A stretch of DNA of 64,000 nt from Paenibacillus whitsoniae (GCF_003955665.1 NZ_RXHU01000056.1:1-64000), one strand, 5' to 3'. Numbered from the stretch's first letter, positions 33,087-42,105 are shown. Program-made: numbers and translations. The notes: generated from the letters alone by a model not told the origin.

Positions 33087-33140
33087 AACACCTCCAAGCC
33101 GATTTCCTATCCGAAGATAGAGAACTCACTTGGAAGTGTT
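33087..33140 (-). terminator. Terminator after the catalase/PerR-like unit
   Basis: AACACCTCCAAG (33087-33098) and CTTGGAAGTGTT (33129-33140) form a long stem with an inner CTATC/GATAG hairpin. Leftward it ends in a run of eight T. Confidence 0.85.
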
Positions 33141-33147
33141 CTATGAC

Positions 33148-33429
33148 TTACGAACCAATCGCCGCTTCGTACCGCACGGAATTCGAGCTGCCGCGCAAGG
33201 CGAGCTCATTCACCAGCCCCAGCTTCTCAAACACATGCAGGTTGCTGTTCACCGTCATTGCCGTGATTGCCGGATATTTGGCGCGCAGCGCCTCGCAAAT
33301 TTCTTTAACGCTCGTACCTCCGGTCTGCGTATACAAAAACTCCAGTAACGCGTACCGATGCGGCGTCAAATGGATATTCTTCGCACGCATCCGCTGCAGT
33401 GCCCCGTTCAAATCATGTGTGGCTGCCAT
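33148..33429 (-). CDS. PerR/Fur-like protein, DNA-binding half only
   Basis: A 93-residue protein matching the N-terminal winged helix of PerR: IHLTPHRYALLEFLYTQTGG, VKEICEALRAKYPAITAMTV, NSNLHVFEKLGLVNEL. It stops at the point where PerR turns into the metal-binding dimerisation domain, so the CxxC zinc site and the His ligands are absent. A terminator follows 8 bp later, so no lost half is hidden downstream. ATG 33429 follows GGAGG and overlaps the catalase end by 17 bases. It may be a truncated gene or a sensing-deficient competitor at PerR boxes. Confidence 0.75.
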   Translation of the reverse strand: MAATHDLNGALQRMRAKNIHLTPHRYALLEFLYTQTGGTSVKEICEALRAKYPAITAMTVNSNLHVFEKLGLVNELALRGSSNSVRYEAAIGS

Positions 33430-34900
33430 CCTGGGCACCTCCTCGCCGTACATAAGGGGAAATATCGACGTTCAGGCCAGCGGCAAGCCGCTCGCCGAAC
33501 TGGGCATCCGCGCGGTAGAAATTGCAAATCGCGAGCAGCTTTGACTGTTCATGCACCGTGGCCAGGTCGCCGACCAAATTGTCAATCAGATTCGACTGCT
33601 CCTGCTCGCTAAAGCTGCGGAACGTCTCACCGGCTTGCCCAAAATCGTTCGTCTTGGCAATCCGCTGCCGAACGACCTCGCCTTGCAGCGGCGCGGAGCT
33701 TTCCCGATACGCCAGCGCTTCCTTCGGCGCATCCACGTGGCGCGTCGGTTCATAGTTGACGCTGCCGACCTGCGGCTTCATCTGCATCGCGCCGTCGCGC
33801 TGATTGTTGCGCACCGCCGCGTACGGGCAGTTCACCGGAATTTGCAGGTAGTTCGCCCCGAGGCGGTACCGCTGCGTATCCGGATAAGAGAACAAGCGGC
33901 CTTGCAGCAGCTTATCCTCGGACGGCTCTATGCCGCTGACGAGCACGCTTGGCGCGAATGCCGCCTGCTCCACATCCGCGAAAAAGTTTTGCGGATTCCG
34001 ATCGAGCGTCATCGTACCGACTTTGTGCAGCGGAAGCTGATCTTCCGGCCATATTTTCGTTGGGTCCAGCGGGTCGAAATCGTAGGCATCCAAATCCTCC
34101 GGCTGGAGCAGTTGCACGTAGAGATCCCATTTCGGGAAGTCGCCGCGAGCGATAGCTTCATACAAATCCCGCGTCGCATGGTTGAAATCCCGTCCCTGCA
34201 CCTCTGCGACTTCCGATTTGTTCAAGTTCCGCACGCCTTGATGCGGTTTCCAGTGGTATTTCACGTAAACGAAGTTGCCGACGGCATTCACCCATTTAAA
34301 AGCATGCACCCCGAACCCGTTCATCTCCCGGTAGTTCGCAGGCGTACCATAGTCCGAAAACACCCAAGTCAGCATATGCGTCGATTCCGGCGAAAGTGAC
34401 ATGAAGTCCCAGTACCGATCAGGCGTCTGCACATTCGTATCCGGCGCCGGCTTCAAGGAATGCACCATATCAGGGAACTTCATCGCATCCCGGATGAAAA
34501 ACACAGGCAAATGATTGCCGACCAAATCGTAATTGCCTTCCTCTGTGTAAAATTTGACCGCAAAGCCGCGTGGGTCGCGCGCTGTTTCCGGCGATCCTTG
34601 GCCATGGATGACCGTCGAGAACCGAACAAACACCGGCGTCTCTTTGCCGGCTTCGCCAAGAAAATCGGCTTTGGTGTAGCGATTCATCGCATTCTCCACC
34701 TTGAACATACCGAAAGCGCCTGCGCCTCTCGCATGTACGACCCGCTCCGGAATGCGCTCCCGGTCAAAATGCGCCAGCTTCTCCAGCAGGTGATAATCCT
34801 CCAACAACGTCGGCCCCCGTTGGCCGGCCGTTCGGGAGTTCTGATTGTCGCCCACCGGCGCGCCTTGGTTCGTCGTTAAATAATTCGGGTTATGTGTCAT
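33413..34900 (-). CDS. katA: Monofunctional heme catalase
   Basis: A 495-residue clade-type catalase that splits hydrogen peroxide. Distal motif FDRERIPERVVHARGAGAFG carries the catalytic His; Asn is in DLVGNHLPVFFIRDA; the proximal heme ligand region is RLFSYPDTQRYRLGANY with Tyr. It has a PerR box in its promoter and a PerR-like half protein as the next gene, fitting peroxide control. The start ATG 34900 is preceded by a rather weak GAGGC. Length is in the normal small-subunit range. Confidence 0.95.
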   Translation of the reverse strand: MTHNPNYLTTNQGAPVGDNQNSRTAGQRGPTLLEDYHLLEKLAHFDRERIPERVVHARGAGAFGMFKVENAMNRYTKADFLGEAGKETPVFVRFSTVIHGQGSPETARDPRGFAVKFYTEEGNYDLVGNHLPVFFIRDAMKFPDMVHSLKPAPDTNVQTPDRYWDFMSLSPESTHMLTWVFSDYGTPANYREMNGFGVHAFKWVNAVGNFVYVKYHWKPHQGVRNLNKSEVAEVQGRDFNHATRDLYEAIARGDFPKWDLYVQLLQPEDLDAYDFDPLDPTKIWPEDQLPLHKVGTMTLDRNPQNFFADVEQAAFAPSVLVSGIEPSEDKLLQGRLFSYPDTQRYRLGANYLQIPVNCPYAAVRNNQRDGAMQMKPQVGSVNYEPTRHVDAPKEALAYRESSAPLQGEVVRQRIAKTNDFGQAGETFRSFSEQEQSNLIDNLVGDLATVHEQSKLLAICNFYRADAQFGERLAAGLNVDISPYVRRGGAQDGSHT

Positions 34901-34939
34901 GGAAAAAGCCTCGCTTTCAAAATTAAAATAAATACTTAT

Positions 34940-34954
34940 TTATAATAATTATAA
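34940..34954. promoter_or_regulatory. PerR box upstream of catalase
   Basis: TTATAATAATTATAA is an exact match to the PerR consensus TTATAATNATTATAA, 40 bp before the catalase start. It predicts derepression by peroxide. Confidence 0.85.
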
Positions 34955-34977
34955 TTTAATATTTATTTTATTTGTAT

Positions 34978-34992
34978 TGATAACGATTGTCA
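34978..34992. promoter_or_regulatory. Fur-box-like palindrome
   Basis: TGATAACGATTGTCA differs at two positions from the Fur consensus TGATAATNATTATCA and lies 24 bp upstream of the PerR box. It could add iron control to the catalase promoter. The remaining interval to 35221 has a GGCTGCCGTGGCAGCC hairpin near 35057 and no gene. Confidence 0.45.
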
Positions 34993-35221
34993 ATTCTTTT
35001 TCATCATATTATCGAAATGCGGGATTATCCGACCGACATTACCGGAAAAAGGAAAGGGGCTGCCGTGGCAGCCACCTTCTCTTGCATCTTGACACAGACT
35101 CTTACGCTGTGTTGATGAAGGTATCCTGATGCTGTAGAGATATGCAGGATAAAGATGTTTTTTGTCGAATTTTCACAATAGATTTATTTTCCATTCAATT
35201 CATCAGTCAGGAGGTTTCTTC

Positions 35222-37291
35222 ATGCATTCCAGTAAGTCTCGGCGCATCATGGCAATTATTTTCGCATCTGCACTTGCATTCTCCGCATTTGTCTCCGTGT
35301 CCTTTGCGGCTACACCTGCCACACCAGCAGTTGCAGACAGTAAAAACATCACTGATTTGGATTTCTCGAATCAATCGGCAACACCAGCAAAGTTGGTGAG
35401 TAAGAGTGGTATTGATCCGATTAGCGCTGTAGGATTGCTTTCGATTACAGATAGTAACAATCATACTTCAGTAATCTCCACGACCGGCAATAATAGCATT
35501 ATTGTATTGGTAGATTGGATTAACGCCAACATGGGGGCCACGGCGGCAAGGGCCTACGTTGAAAATCCAGACAACCCCGACAGATTCGTAATCGAGTCCA
35601 CTGCAACTGGTTCTTCGGCAACTTTGACACTCGGTGATGCTATGGCAAGTTATTTATTCACCACCACATCAGCTATAGGTACCAGTGGGATTAAAAACAA
35701 GACATTCACAATAGCCGACATGGACAATGATACGGCAACAATAAACTTGACTGCTGACTATACCCCGTCTGGCATCGGTGGGATTGTGACAGATGTAAAT
35801 GCAGCCCTCAATAACGCTAATGTAGATGTCAGCGCTTCAGTACTCAATTCAACCACAATCAAGCTGATCAGCGCAGGAAATGGCCAAGCCGCAGTAATCA
35901 ACCTTGGCGGGGCAAACTACACGGATTTTTTCACTGAAGCATCTTACCACGGTCAAGATGCGGTGAAGGCAAATGTAAATTTGATTAAATCTCTTGTAGC
36001 TAATGAAGTCTTTGGTCATGTGATCAACAGTTCGGTAACCATCACTTCGAATGACCCTCAAGTAACTGCTGCAGCAACTGGAACAGTTACTCTTACAATT
36101 GACAATGGCTCATCTCAAACGACTGCGCTATCAAACGGAGTGGGGAGTTTTGTAACATCTAATTTGCCCCCCGGTGATCATACGTTTGTATATACTTACA
36201 GTGGTGATGCTAACTATAACGGGGCAACTACAACTGGAACTCTTCTGGTAAATCCCGCGGTGGTTTCGTCCCTGACGGCGAATCCATCGAGCGTGTCCAT
36301 CATAGCAGGTCAATCTGCTTCGCTTCCGGTAGTAACGGCAGTATACAGCGATCAATCCACAGCGATCATCGCACCTTCCGATATTACTTGGACTTTCGGA
36401 GCACCGGGTGTAGCTTCCATCGTCAATGACGAGCTTAACGGCGTAAATGTAGGTAACACGGTGCTGACGGCTACCTATGGCGGTCAATCGGTCAACATTC
36501 AAGTTACAGCTACGGCTCCAATTACGGTAACAGTTCCACAGAATAACAGCGGAACATCTGAACCGGATTCAACACCTACATCGACTCAAACCCCAACACC
36601 GACTCCGATTCCGACTACTACTTCAATTTTTAACTCGGACGTCGTGAGAACGGATAAGAACGTGGTAGATTCGATCAAGGAGAAGGTAGCCGCGGCCAAG
36701 GTTTCCCACTTGAGCTCTACTTCGGTTGTTGAGCCTTCAGATATCAAGGGTCACTGGGCAGAAATGACGATCAATACATTCGAAAAGCTTGGTGTAATTA
36801 AGGGGTATGAAGATGGCTCCGCGAAGCCGGATGCTCCAATTACACGTGCTGAGTTCGTGACGATCATTACCCGAATATTTGGCATCACGGGCGGCTCTAA
36901 GTCCAATGCGTCATTCTCCGACGTTAGCGACCACTGGGCATATCAATCGATTATGACCCTTGCTCAAGCAGGAGTCATTAGCGGCTACGAGGATTTGTCC
37001 TTCCGCCCTGATAAGACAATCACGCGCGAAGAGATGGTCGTCATCCTATCCCGCCTCATCAATATGAATGGGGTATCGAAAGATACATCTAAGGGTAACT
37101 TTTCTGACCTGAAAGATTCCTACGCATCCGACGCTATAAAAAATGCGGCTGAAACCGGAATCATCGACGGTATTGGCGACAGTTTGTTCGTTCCGAAAGC
37201 ACAGTCTACCCGCGCTGAAGCTTTGACGGTCATATTAAAAACACTAAACCTGAATCCTGATGTGAAAACTTTGCTGGATTCCATCAATTAA
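35222..37291 (+). CDS. Secreted SLH-domain surface protein with Ig-like domains
   Basis: A 689-residue exported protein. Signal peptide at residues 1-29 (KSRRIMAIIFASALAFSAFVSVSFA). A Thr/Ser/Asn-rich region follows; an Ig-like repeat lies near 275-345 (TGTVTLTIDNG, GDHTFVYTYSGDANYNG), a second Big-type domain near 350-430, then a Thr-Pro linker. Three SLH repeats close it (from about 525): IKGHWAEMTINTFEKLGVIKG, VSDHWAYQSIMTLAQAGVIS and LKDSYASDAIKNAAETGIID. The third has SYAS where HWA is usual. SLH domains bind pyruvylated secondary wall polymer. ATG 35222 follows AGGAGG; the frame to 35162 would displace the signal peptide. Confidence 0.9.
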   Translation: MHSSKSRRIMAIIFASALAFSAFVSVSFAATPATPAVADSKNITDLDFSNQSATPAKLVSKSGIDPISAVGLLSITDSNNHTSVISTTGNNSIIVLVDWINANMGATAARAYVENPDNPDRFVIESTATGSSATLTLGDAMASYLFTTTSAIGTSGIKNKTFTIADMDNDTATINLTADYTPSGIGGIVTDVNAALNNANVDVSASVLNSTTIKLISAGNGQAAVINLGGANYTDFFTEASYHGQDAVKANVNLIKSLVANEVFGHVINSSVTITSNDPQVTAAATGTVTLTIDNGSSQTTALSNGVGSFVTSNLPPGDHTFVYTYSGDANYNGATTTGTLLVNPAVVSSLTANPSSVSIIAGQSASLPVVTAVYSDQSTAIIAPSDITWTFGAPGVASIVNDELNGVNVGNTVLTATYGGQSVNIQVTATAPITVTVPQNNSGTSEPDSTPTSTQTPTPTPIPTTTSIFNSDVVRTDKNVVDSIKEKVAAAKVSHLSSTSVVEPSDIKGHWAEMTINTFEKLGVIKGYEDGSAKPDAPITRAEFVTIITRIFGITGGSKSNASFSDVSDHWAYQSIMTLAQAGVISGYEDLSFRPDKTITREEMVVILSRLINMNGVSKDTSKGNFSDLKDSYASDAIKNAAETGIIDGIGDSLFVPKAQSTRAEALTVILKTLNLNPDVKTLLDSIN

Positions 37292-37321
37292 CCTAATCCC
37301 ATCAAATAGTGTACCTTTTAC

Positions 37322-37348
37322 GAGATGATGTCTACGAGGCATCATCTC
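37322..37348 (+). terminator. Terminator of the SLH gene
   Basis: GAGATGATG / CATCATCTC hairpin with a 9-base loop followed by TGTTTATTTT, about 30 bp after the stop. Confidence 0.85.
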
Positions 37349-37463
37349 TGTTTATTTTCGAGCGAGAGTGATCCCGAGCAGCAAAACTCGCTGAAGCCCC
37401 CTCTCCTCTAACCCCTAATCACTCAGGGAAATTTGCCACTTTCGCAATGTAGGAAATGCAGGT

Positions 37464-38030
37464 TCAATGCAACCATATTGTCAAAACGCTAGCTTGACCC
37501 CCCCGGCAATACAGCCAAAAAGCCCGGTGAACAAAGTTCACCAGGCTCGTTTCCGGCAGCGCCGCCATTGCCAAATAGGCGAATTGCGAATCGGGCGTCA
37601 CGATCTGCCGCAAGAGATAATATGTGATCTCCTCAAGTGTTCGATCAATCTGACTGATGCGCACGGCGAGCGCCTTGCTCGTCGATTGAGACACTTCTTC
37701 ACGGATCCGAACTATCTGATGGTGTCGACGGGTTCGTCGATGCGCCAGCCTTTATCGTCGACATACCGCCAATCGATGTTCAGATCCTCCCCACCATTGG
37801 GCACGGTTTACCGGAAGGTCTTCGTTCCTTCGCCATCCTTCAGCAGCTTGGCTGTCGAGTTCCCCCCACTCCAAGATGCTGCCGCCGTCCGCATTCGGCT
37901 GCGCCAGCTTGCGGTCAATCTCAACGATGCCGCCGCTGCCGGTCATCTTCTTCCAGTAAGCCGCCGCCTGCTCCGGCGTGAACAGCAGCTCGAGATAATC
38001 GATATATTTCTCTTGGAGAAGAGGATCGTA
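37464..38030 (-). pseudogene. Decayed gene remnants
   Basis: On the minus strand a protein-like frame reads EKYIDYLELLFTPEQAAAYW near 38010, continues through MTGSGGIVEIDRKLAQPNAD, then needs a frameshift near 37860 to go on as NSTAKLLKDGEGTKTFR, hits a stop, and resumes as DLNIDWRYVDDKGWRIDEPV. A further 76-codon frame at 37464-37694 (RISQIDRTLEEITYYLLRQI) may be another remnant. I do not recognise the parent genes. The rest of the 1-kb gap to the tRNAs shows nothing. Confidence 0.5.
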
Positions 38031-38271
38031 ACGACGCTATTTTCAAAAATCCGACGGTGTTGTTTCCTTAGGGGAACGAGACGACCTTACTTGTGCTATT
38101 TTGAGCGAAATTGACGTCCCAGAGCCAGATTAAGGTCTCCACGTTCCGCTTCCTAGCTGAACACTGCGAAATTCATCGTAATAGCGGCGTGTAGTTCCGC
38201 TAGTCTGCCTAGTTGGGCAAGAACCGGCGGGCCAACCTTGTATGGTTAGAATTCTACTCTAAAAATAACAA

Positions 38272-38296
38272 AAAACCCTTGATAAACAAGGGTTTT
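38272..38296 (-). terminator. Terminator of the tRNA-Glu/tRNA-Leu unit
   Basis: AAAACCCTTG / CAAGGGTTTT hairpin with a 5-base loop and T run in the leftward direction, just after tRNA-Leu. Confidence 0.88.
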
Positions 38297-38304
38297 CGTT
38301 GGGA

Positions 38305-38386
38305 TGCGGTCGGAGGGATTTGAACCCTCACGCCTTGTGAGCGCCACCCCCTCAAGATGGTGTGTCTGCCGTTCCACCACGACCGC
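38305..38386 (-). tRNA. tRNA-Leu (GAG)
   Basis: 82 nt class II tRNA. Acceptor GCGGTCG / CGACCGC, discriminator A, anticodon stem CCATC/GGTGG with loop TTGAGGG (anticodon GAG), variable arm, and T-loop GGTTCAAATCC. The CCA end is not encoded. Confidence 0.95.
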
Positions 38387-38402
38387 AAAGAGAGAAATAA
38401 AG

Positions 38403-38474
38403 TGACCCGTAGGGGACTCGAACCCCTGTTACCTCCGTGAAAGGGAGGTGTCTTAACCACTTGACCAACGGGCC
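38403..38474 (-). tRNA. tRNA-Glu (UUC)
   Basis: 72 nt. Acceptor GGCCCGT / ACGGGTC, anticodon loop CTTTCAC (UUC), T-arm GGGGTTCGAGTCCCC. CCA not encoded. It lies 16 nt upstream of tRNA-Leu in the same orientation. Confidence 0.95.
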
Positions 38475-38644
38475 ATAATATCAACTTAAAGATGTTAGCC
38501 CGCTTGGACGACAAAAATGATTATACTGCATTTATAAGAAAATGACAACCCTTCGGATCAAAAAAATATGGGCAGGGACCGACGAACAGCCCCTGCATCT
38601 GCATGACCAAGATTAGCAGCAGGTACACCTACCTAAGCCAACCG

Positions 38645-40387
38645 TTACTTGATTTTAAATACCGCCACAGCCCCAGTCAGCGCATCCACAACCGTGCGCA
38701 ACTGCTCGGACGCCGCAGCAATGTTCTCCATCATCGCCAGCTGTTCTTCCGTTGCCGCCGCTACGGCTTGCGACTTCGTCATCATCTGCGAAGAACTGGC
38801 TGCCGCATGGTCCATCGTCGCCGAGATCTCCTCGGAGCTCGCCGACATCTGCTGCGTAATCGCGGACGTCTCATGAATTTGTGTCACGATCTGCGTAACC
38901 GAGCTGTGGATGGTGTCGAAGCTCTGATTCACTTCCGCCATCAATCGTGAGCCTTCGCTCGCTTCCTGCCGCGTCTGAGCCATCGACGTCGACACACTGG
39001 CGATTTCCACCCGCGTCTCGTCAATCAGTTGATTAATCGTATCTGCCGAGGCCAGCGACTGAGAAGCCAGCTTGCGAATCTCGTTCGCCACGACGCTGAA
39101 CCCTTTGCCATGCTCCCCGGCTCTTGCCGCTTCAATCGAGGCATTCAGCGAAAGAATATTTGTCTGATTCGCAAATGACGTAATACTCGAGGCAATCTCG
39201 CCAATCTGATCGGATTTGCGTGTAAGCGACTGCACGGTGCCGGACAATTGCTCGACCGCATTCAGCATATGCACGATCTGCTCCTGGAGCTTCACCAGCA
39301 TCGTATGACCAAGCCCCGCGTGCTCCGATGTATGCGTTGAGTGATCCGACATGATGCTGGCATTTTCCGCAACGCGCTGAATGCCGATCGCCATCTCCTC
39401 AATCGCGCGGCTCGTCTCCTCGCTGCTTCTTGCCTGCACTTCAACCTCCTGCGCCATCTCCTGAATATTCAAAGCAACATGCTCTGCCGCCCGCGCAGAT
39501 TCCTTCGAGCTGTCGGACAAATCATTCGAAGCATCATGCACATACTGCGTATGTTGGGCAATCGTTCCGATCAAGCTTTTCATATTGTTCAGCATGAGAT
39601 CGATCGCTTGGGCGATTTTACCGAATTCGTCTCGAGCATATGTTTGCTGCGGCTGGATGCACAAATCGCCTGCGGCAATTTTACCTGTAACATCTAGAAT
39701 ACGTCTGACGGTCTGCATGATTTTACGAATGACTATTCCGCCGAGCAGCAGCAGACTAATAAGTACAATGGCAACACCGATATAAACACCGCGGGCTGAT
39801 TGGCGGTTTTTGGCCTCAACATCCGTTATGCTGCGGTGTGCATCCGCATCCAGAATTTCGCCGATCCGGTTCAGAGGGGCGCGCCCTTTTTCGAAAACGT
39901 CCATAAGCTTAGGATCATTCACAACTCCTTTGCCAACCGCACCGCTTTGTACGACGCTGGTCGCTCCCTTCACCCACTGGTCAAAAGAAACCTGAAAGTC
40001 AGCCGCATTTTGCTTAATCGTCGTGTTCGTCTCCGCGTGAGCTGTCTGCAGCAGCTGCTTTTCTTTCAAAATCGCAACAGCCTGCCCAACCCTTGTATTC
40101 GTTTGTTCGATGTTTTCTTGCAGCGCTTTTAACTGGGCCGCTTTCTCCTCGGCATTTAGCGTGCCCGACACCAACAGCTGGTAAGCCGTTAAAGCTTGAT
40201 ACATGTCGCGATCCGCGTTCAGGATCAGGGAAGTGCTGCGATCCGAGGTTTCATACAACGAAGACGTTAAAGACTCCGCTGTGGAATGATTCATTTGAAG
40301 CATATACACACTTGTGAACACATACATCAAAGATGGAATTAAAAGCAATAAAATCAAGCGCAGGCGTACGGATAACAATTGAGCCAC
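38645..40387 (-). CDS. Methyl-accepting chemotaxis protein
   Basis: A 580-residue transmembrane chemoreceptor. First membrane helix about residues 6-28 (SVRLRLILLLLIPSLMYVFTSVYML), periplasm-side four-helix-bundle ligand domain to about 200, second helix about 203-222 (GVYIGVAIVLISLLLLGGIVI), HAMP, then a long signalling hairpin with the conserved tip SITSFANQTNILSLNASIEAARAGEHGKGF. GTG 40387 is preceded by GGGGGAACTCGCT; ATG 40402 is an alternative without a site. It is a single gene flanked by tRNA units; the ligand is unknown. Confidence 0.92.
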   Translation of the reverse strand: MAQLLSVRLRLILLLLIPSLMYVFTSVYMLQMNHSTAESLTSSLYETSDRSTSLILNADRDMYQALTAYQLLVSGTLNAEEKAAQLKALQENIEQTNTRVGQAVAILKEKQLLQTAHAETNTTIKQNAADFQVSFDQWVKGATSVVQSGAVGKGVVNDPKLMDVFEKGRAPLNRIGEILDADAHRSITDVEAKNRQSARGVYIGVAIVLISLLLLGGIVIRKIMQTVRRILDVTGKIAAGDLCIQPQQTYARDEFGKIAQAIDLMLNNMKSLIGTIAQHTQYVHDASNDLSDSSKESARAAEHVALNIQEMAQEVEVQARSSEETSRAIEEMAIGIQRVAENASIMSDHSTHTSEHAGLGHTMLVKLQEQIVHMLNAVEQLSGTVQSLTRKSDQIGEIASSITSFANQTNILSLNASIEAARAGEHGKGFSVVANEIRKLASQSLASADTINQLIDETRVEIASVSTSMAQTRQEASEGSRLMAEVNQSFDTIHSSVTQIVTQIHETSAITQQMSASSEEISATMDHAAASSSQMMTKSQAVAAATEEQLAMMENIAAASEQLRTVVDALTGAVAVFKIK

Positions 40388-40520
40388 AGCGAGTTCCCCC
40401 ATATAGATGTTTTATTTTCAATATATCGGACAATCATTTAATCGTTGTTAGAATTTTATTAGAAAACTTTTATGTAAATTTTAGAAGTTTTCTCTAATAA
40501 CCTACAAAAAAAATAAGCCC

Positions 40521-40537
40521 AACGGCAATATGCCGTT
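40521..40537 (-). terminator. Terminator of the tRNA-Asn/tRNA-Ser unit
   Basis: AACGGCA / TGCCGTT hairpin with a 3-base loop, followed leftward by GGGCTTATTTTTTTT. Confidence 0.85.
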
Positions 40538-40553
40538 GAACTTATTTCACTAA

Positions 40554-40641
40554 CGGAGAGAGAGGGATTCGAACCCTCGCACCGCTTACGCAGTCTAACC
40601 CCTTAGCAGAGGGTCCCCTTGAGCCACTTGGGTATCTCTCC
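40554..40641 (-). tRNA. tRNA-Ser (GCU)
   Basis: 88 nt class II tRNA. Acceptor GGAGAGA / TCTCTCC, discriminator G, anticodon loop CTGCTAA (GCU), long variable arm, T-arm GAGGGTTCGAATCCCTC. CCA not encoded. Confidence 0.95.
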
Positions 40642-40645
40642 ATAT

Positions 40646-40721
40646 TGGCTCCCCGAACAGGACTCGAACCTGTGACAACTCGATTAACAGTCGAGTGCTC
40701 TACCAACTGAGCTATCAGGGA
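40646..40721 (-). tRNA. tRNA-Asn (GUU)
   Basis: 76 nt including an encoded CCA. Acceptor TCCCTGA / TCGGGGA, anticodon loop CTGTTAA (GUU), T-arm ACAGGTTCGAGTCCTGT. It is 4 nt upstream of tRNA-Ser; the Asn-Ser-Glu order next to sprT matches my recollection of the B. subtilis trnS cluster. Confidence 0.95.
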
Positions 40722-40740
40722 ATGGACAAGTTTTATTGTA

Positions 40741-41214
40741 TTATGAAGGCTTCGTGAAGTCAAGTGGATACGATTTCAGTTTCCCCCTGCATTTGCCACA
40801 CGCATATTTGCGGACATCGACCTTTCTTTTGCGCAAATATTCGGTCCGGCAGTCTGCGCATACCAGCTTGTACTTATAAGCTTGCTTCGGCCTCGCCTGC
40901 GGTAAGGATTGACAGTACCGGGAGCCTCCGACCCGGGCCAGTAATGTTTTAAAATCGGGATCCCGATGCTTGTATCCCCGCTTCAGCAGATGCAAATGGT
41001 AATGGCACAGCTCGTGCTTAATGATTTTCTCCGTTTCCTCGCGACCGTACGTCTCCCATTGCAGCCAGGAAATTTCGATGTCATGGGATTTCATAAAATA
41101 ACGCCCGCCCGTCGACGTCAACCTTCGATTAAACCGCGCCCGATGAACGAACGGTCTGCCAAACGACGCGAGCGAAACCTGCTCAATCCATGCTTGCAGT
41201 TCTGCATCATCCAT
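40741..41214 (-). CDS. SprT-family zinc metalloprotease-like protein
   Basis: A 157-residue protein with the metalloprotease motif HELCHYHLHLL (HExxH) at about residues 67-77 and a C-terminal zinc ribbon, C-A-D-C ... C-G-K-C. It matches the YdcK/SprT family of Firmicutes, relatives of the DNA-protein crosslink protease Spartan; the bacterial role is not established. Gene position next to the tRNAs and cmpA/tex follows the Bacillus order. Confidence 0.88.
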   Translation of the reverse strand: MDDAELQAWIEQVSLASFGRPFVHRARFNRRLTSTGGRYFMKSHDIEISWLQWETYGREETEKIIKHELCHYHLHLLKRGYKHRDPDFKTLLARVGGSRYCQSLPQARPKQAYKYKLVCADCRTEYLRKRKVDVRKYACGKCRGKLKSYPLDFTKPS

Positions 41215-41332
41215 TCACCTTACACTCCCGCCCCAAGAAGTTCTCACTTGAATTTGTACCGTATGTACCGCTATACTGTCAAGTAGAAAAGATGCTCGAA
41301 AGACAACGAAAGAAAGGATCTGACCTCCTCTT

Positions 41333-41686
41333 ATGCCAAAAATGCGCTATGCAATTCTACAGCTCGATAACCAGCTTGAATTTGTGGCAATGCCTTCTTC
41401 TTATTCTTATCAGCTTACCGCCCTCAATCAACGTCTGCACAAAGAAGTCGACAAGCTTACAGCCGATCACATCCCGCAACTGCCACGCGTTATCGCCGAA
41501 TGCGACGATCTCGAACTGGTCGGGACGACGTATACACTGATTCAGGGACTCGATTATTTGAACCGCTTGGAGCAAAGCTTCGCTGCCATCCAGGAGAAAT
41601 CGTATCCGCTGGTTTCCCTTCTGACCGAAATTCGTGCGCTCCAAGCGCAGCTTGAGCAATGGTACGAAGAGGAATTTGAGGCGTAG
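41333..41686 (+). CDS. Hypothetical 117-residue protein
   Basis: A soluble, mostly helical protein, Leu/Glu/Gln-rich, with YSYQLTALNQRLHKEVDKLT and a C-terminal helix ending LEQWYEEEFEA. No motif or family is recognised. The start at 41333 has AAAGGA about 14 bases upstream, which is long; ATG 41342 is also possible. It runs rightward between the divergent sprT and cmpA. Codon pattern looks like its neighbours, so I regard it as real. Confidence 0.65.
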   Translation: MPKMRYAILQLDNQLEFVAMPSSYSYQLTALNQRLHKEVDKLTADHIPQLPRVIAECDDLELVGTTYTLIQGLDYLNRLEQSFAAIQEKSYPLVSLLTEIRALQAQLEQWYEEEFEA

Positions 41687-41769
41687 GCTCCTCTGCCGGC
41701 AGAGGGACCTGCACCCAAAGCCGCTCTCCTTCATATGCTGTAAGATATGGTGAAGAAGGGGATGGGCAT

Positions 41770-41931
41770 ATGCCTCAATGGCTTTGTAATCAATTAATGC
41801 GTGCCTTCCAGAGCAAAAATCGCAGACAAATCCGTCTGCTCAATGAAAGTTGGTTCTTTTACCGCACACGCCGCTCGCAAGAGGAATGGCCGGATTCACA
41901 GTCCGATGGACCCGGGAAACGGAAATTTTAG
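41770..41931 (+). CDS. cmpA: Cortex morphogenetic protein CmpA
   Basis: A 53-residue protein beginning MPQWLCNQLMRAFQSKNRRQ and continuing IRLLNESWFFYR, the CmpA signature known from Bacillus (MPxWLxNQxxRAFxxK...IKLLNxCWxFYR). In B. subtilis CmpA gates coat-cortex assembly by promoting ClpXP turnover of SpoIVA. The C-terminal tail here is about 16 residues longer than the Bacillus 37-residue protein and ends PGKRKF. AAGGGGATGGGCAT precedes the ATG. The location between sprT and tex agrees with the Bacillus neighbourhood. Confidence 0.88.
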   Translation: MPQWLCNQLMRAFQSKNRRQIRLLNESWFFYRTRRSQEEWPDSQSDGPGKRKF

Positions 41932-41970
41932 CGTTTCGCCTCATATCTTGTAAACATTTGTAAAAAACTG

Positions 41971-42000
41971 TTGACAATCCTCAAACATACTCGCTATACT
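41971..42000 (+). promoter_or_regulatory. Sigma-A promoter of the 42106 gene
   Basis: TTGACA (41971-41976), 18 bp, TATACT (41995-42000). It points into an approximately 95-nt leader that contains a terminator-like hairpin. Confidence 0.75.
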
Positions 42001-42023
42001 GTAAATAATTGTAATTCAGAGTG

Positions 42024-42078
42024 AAGCACACTCGTTCTGCGCAGAAGATCGTTCTGCCAGGCCGGGTGTGCTTTTTTT
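42024..42078 (+). terminator. Leader terminator / attenuator
   Basis: AAGCACAC (42024-42031) pairs with GTGTGCTT (42066-42073), followed by seven T. Inside is the self-complementary TTCTGCGCAGAA. It lies between the promoter and the next gene start, so read-through must be controlled or partial. Confidence 0.7.
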
Positions 42079-42105
42079 CGTATCCATTTCTAAAGGAGAG
42101 GTCAT

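Noticed and set aside
35057..35072. GGCTGCCGTGGCAGCC hairpin as a terminator
   Set aside because: No T run follows on the plus strand and the tail on the minus strand is interrupted; its role is unclear.
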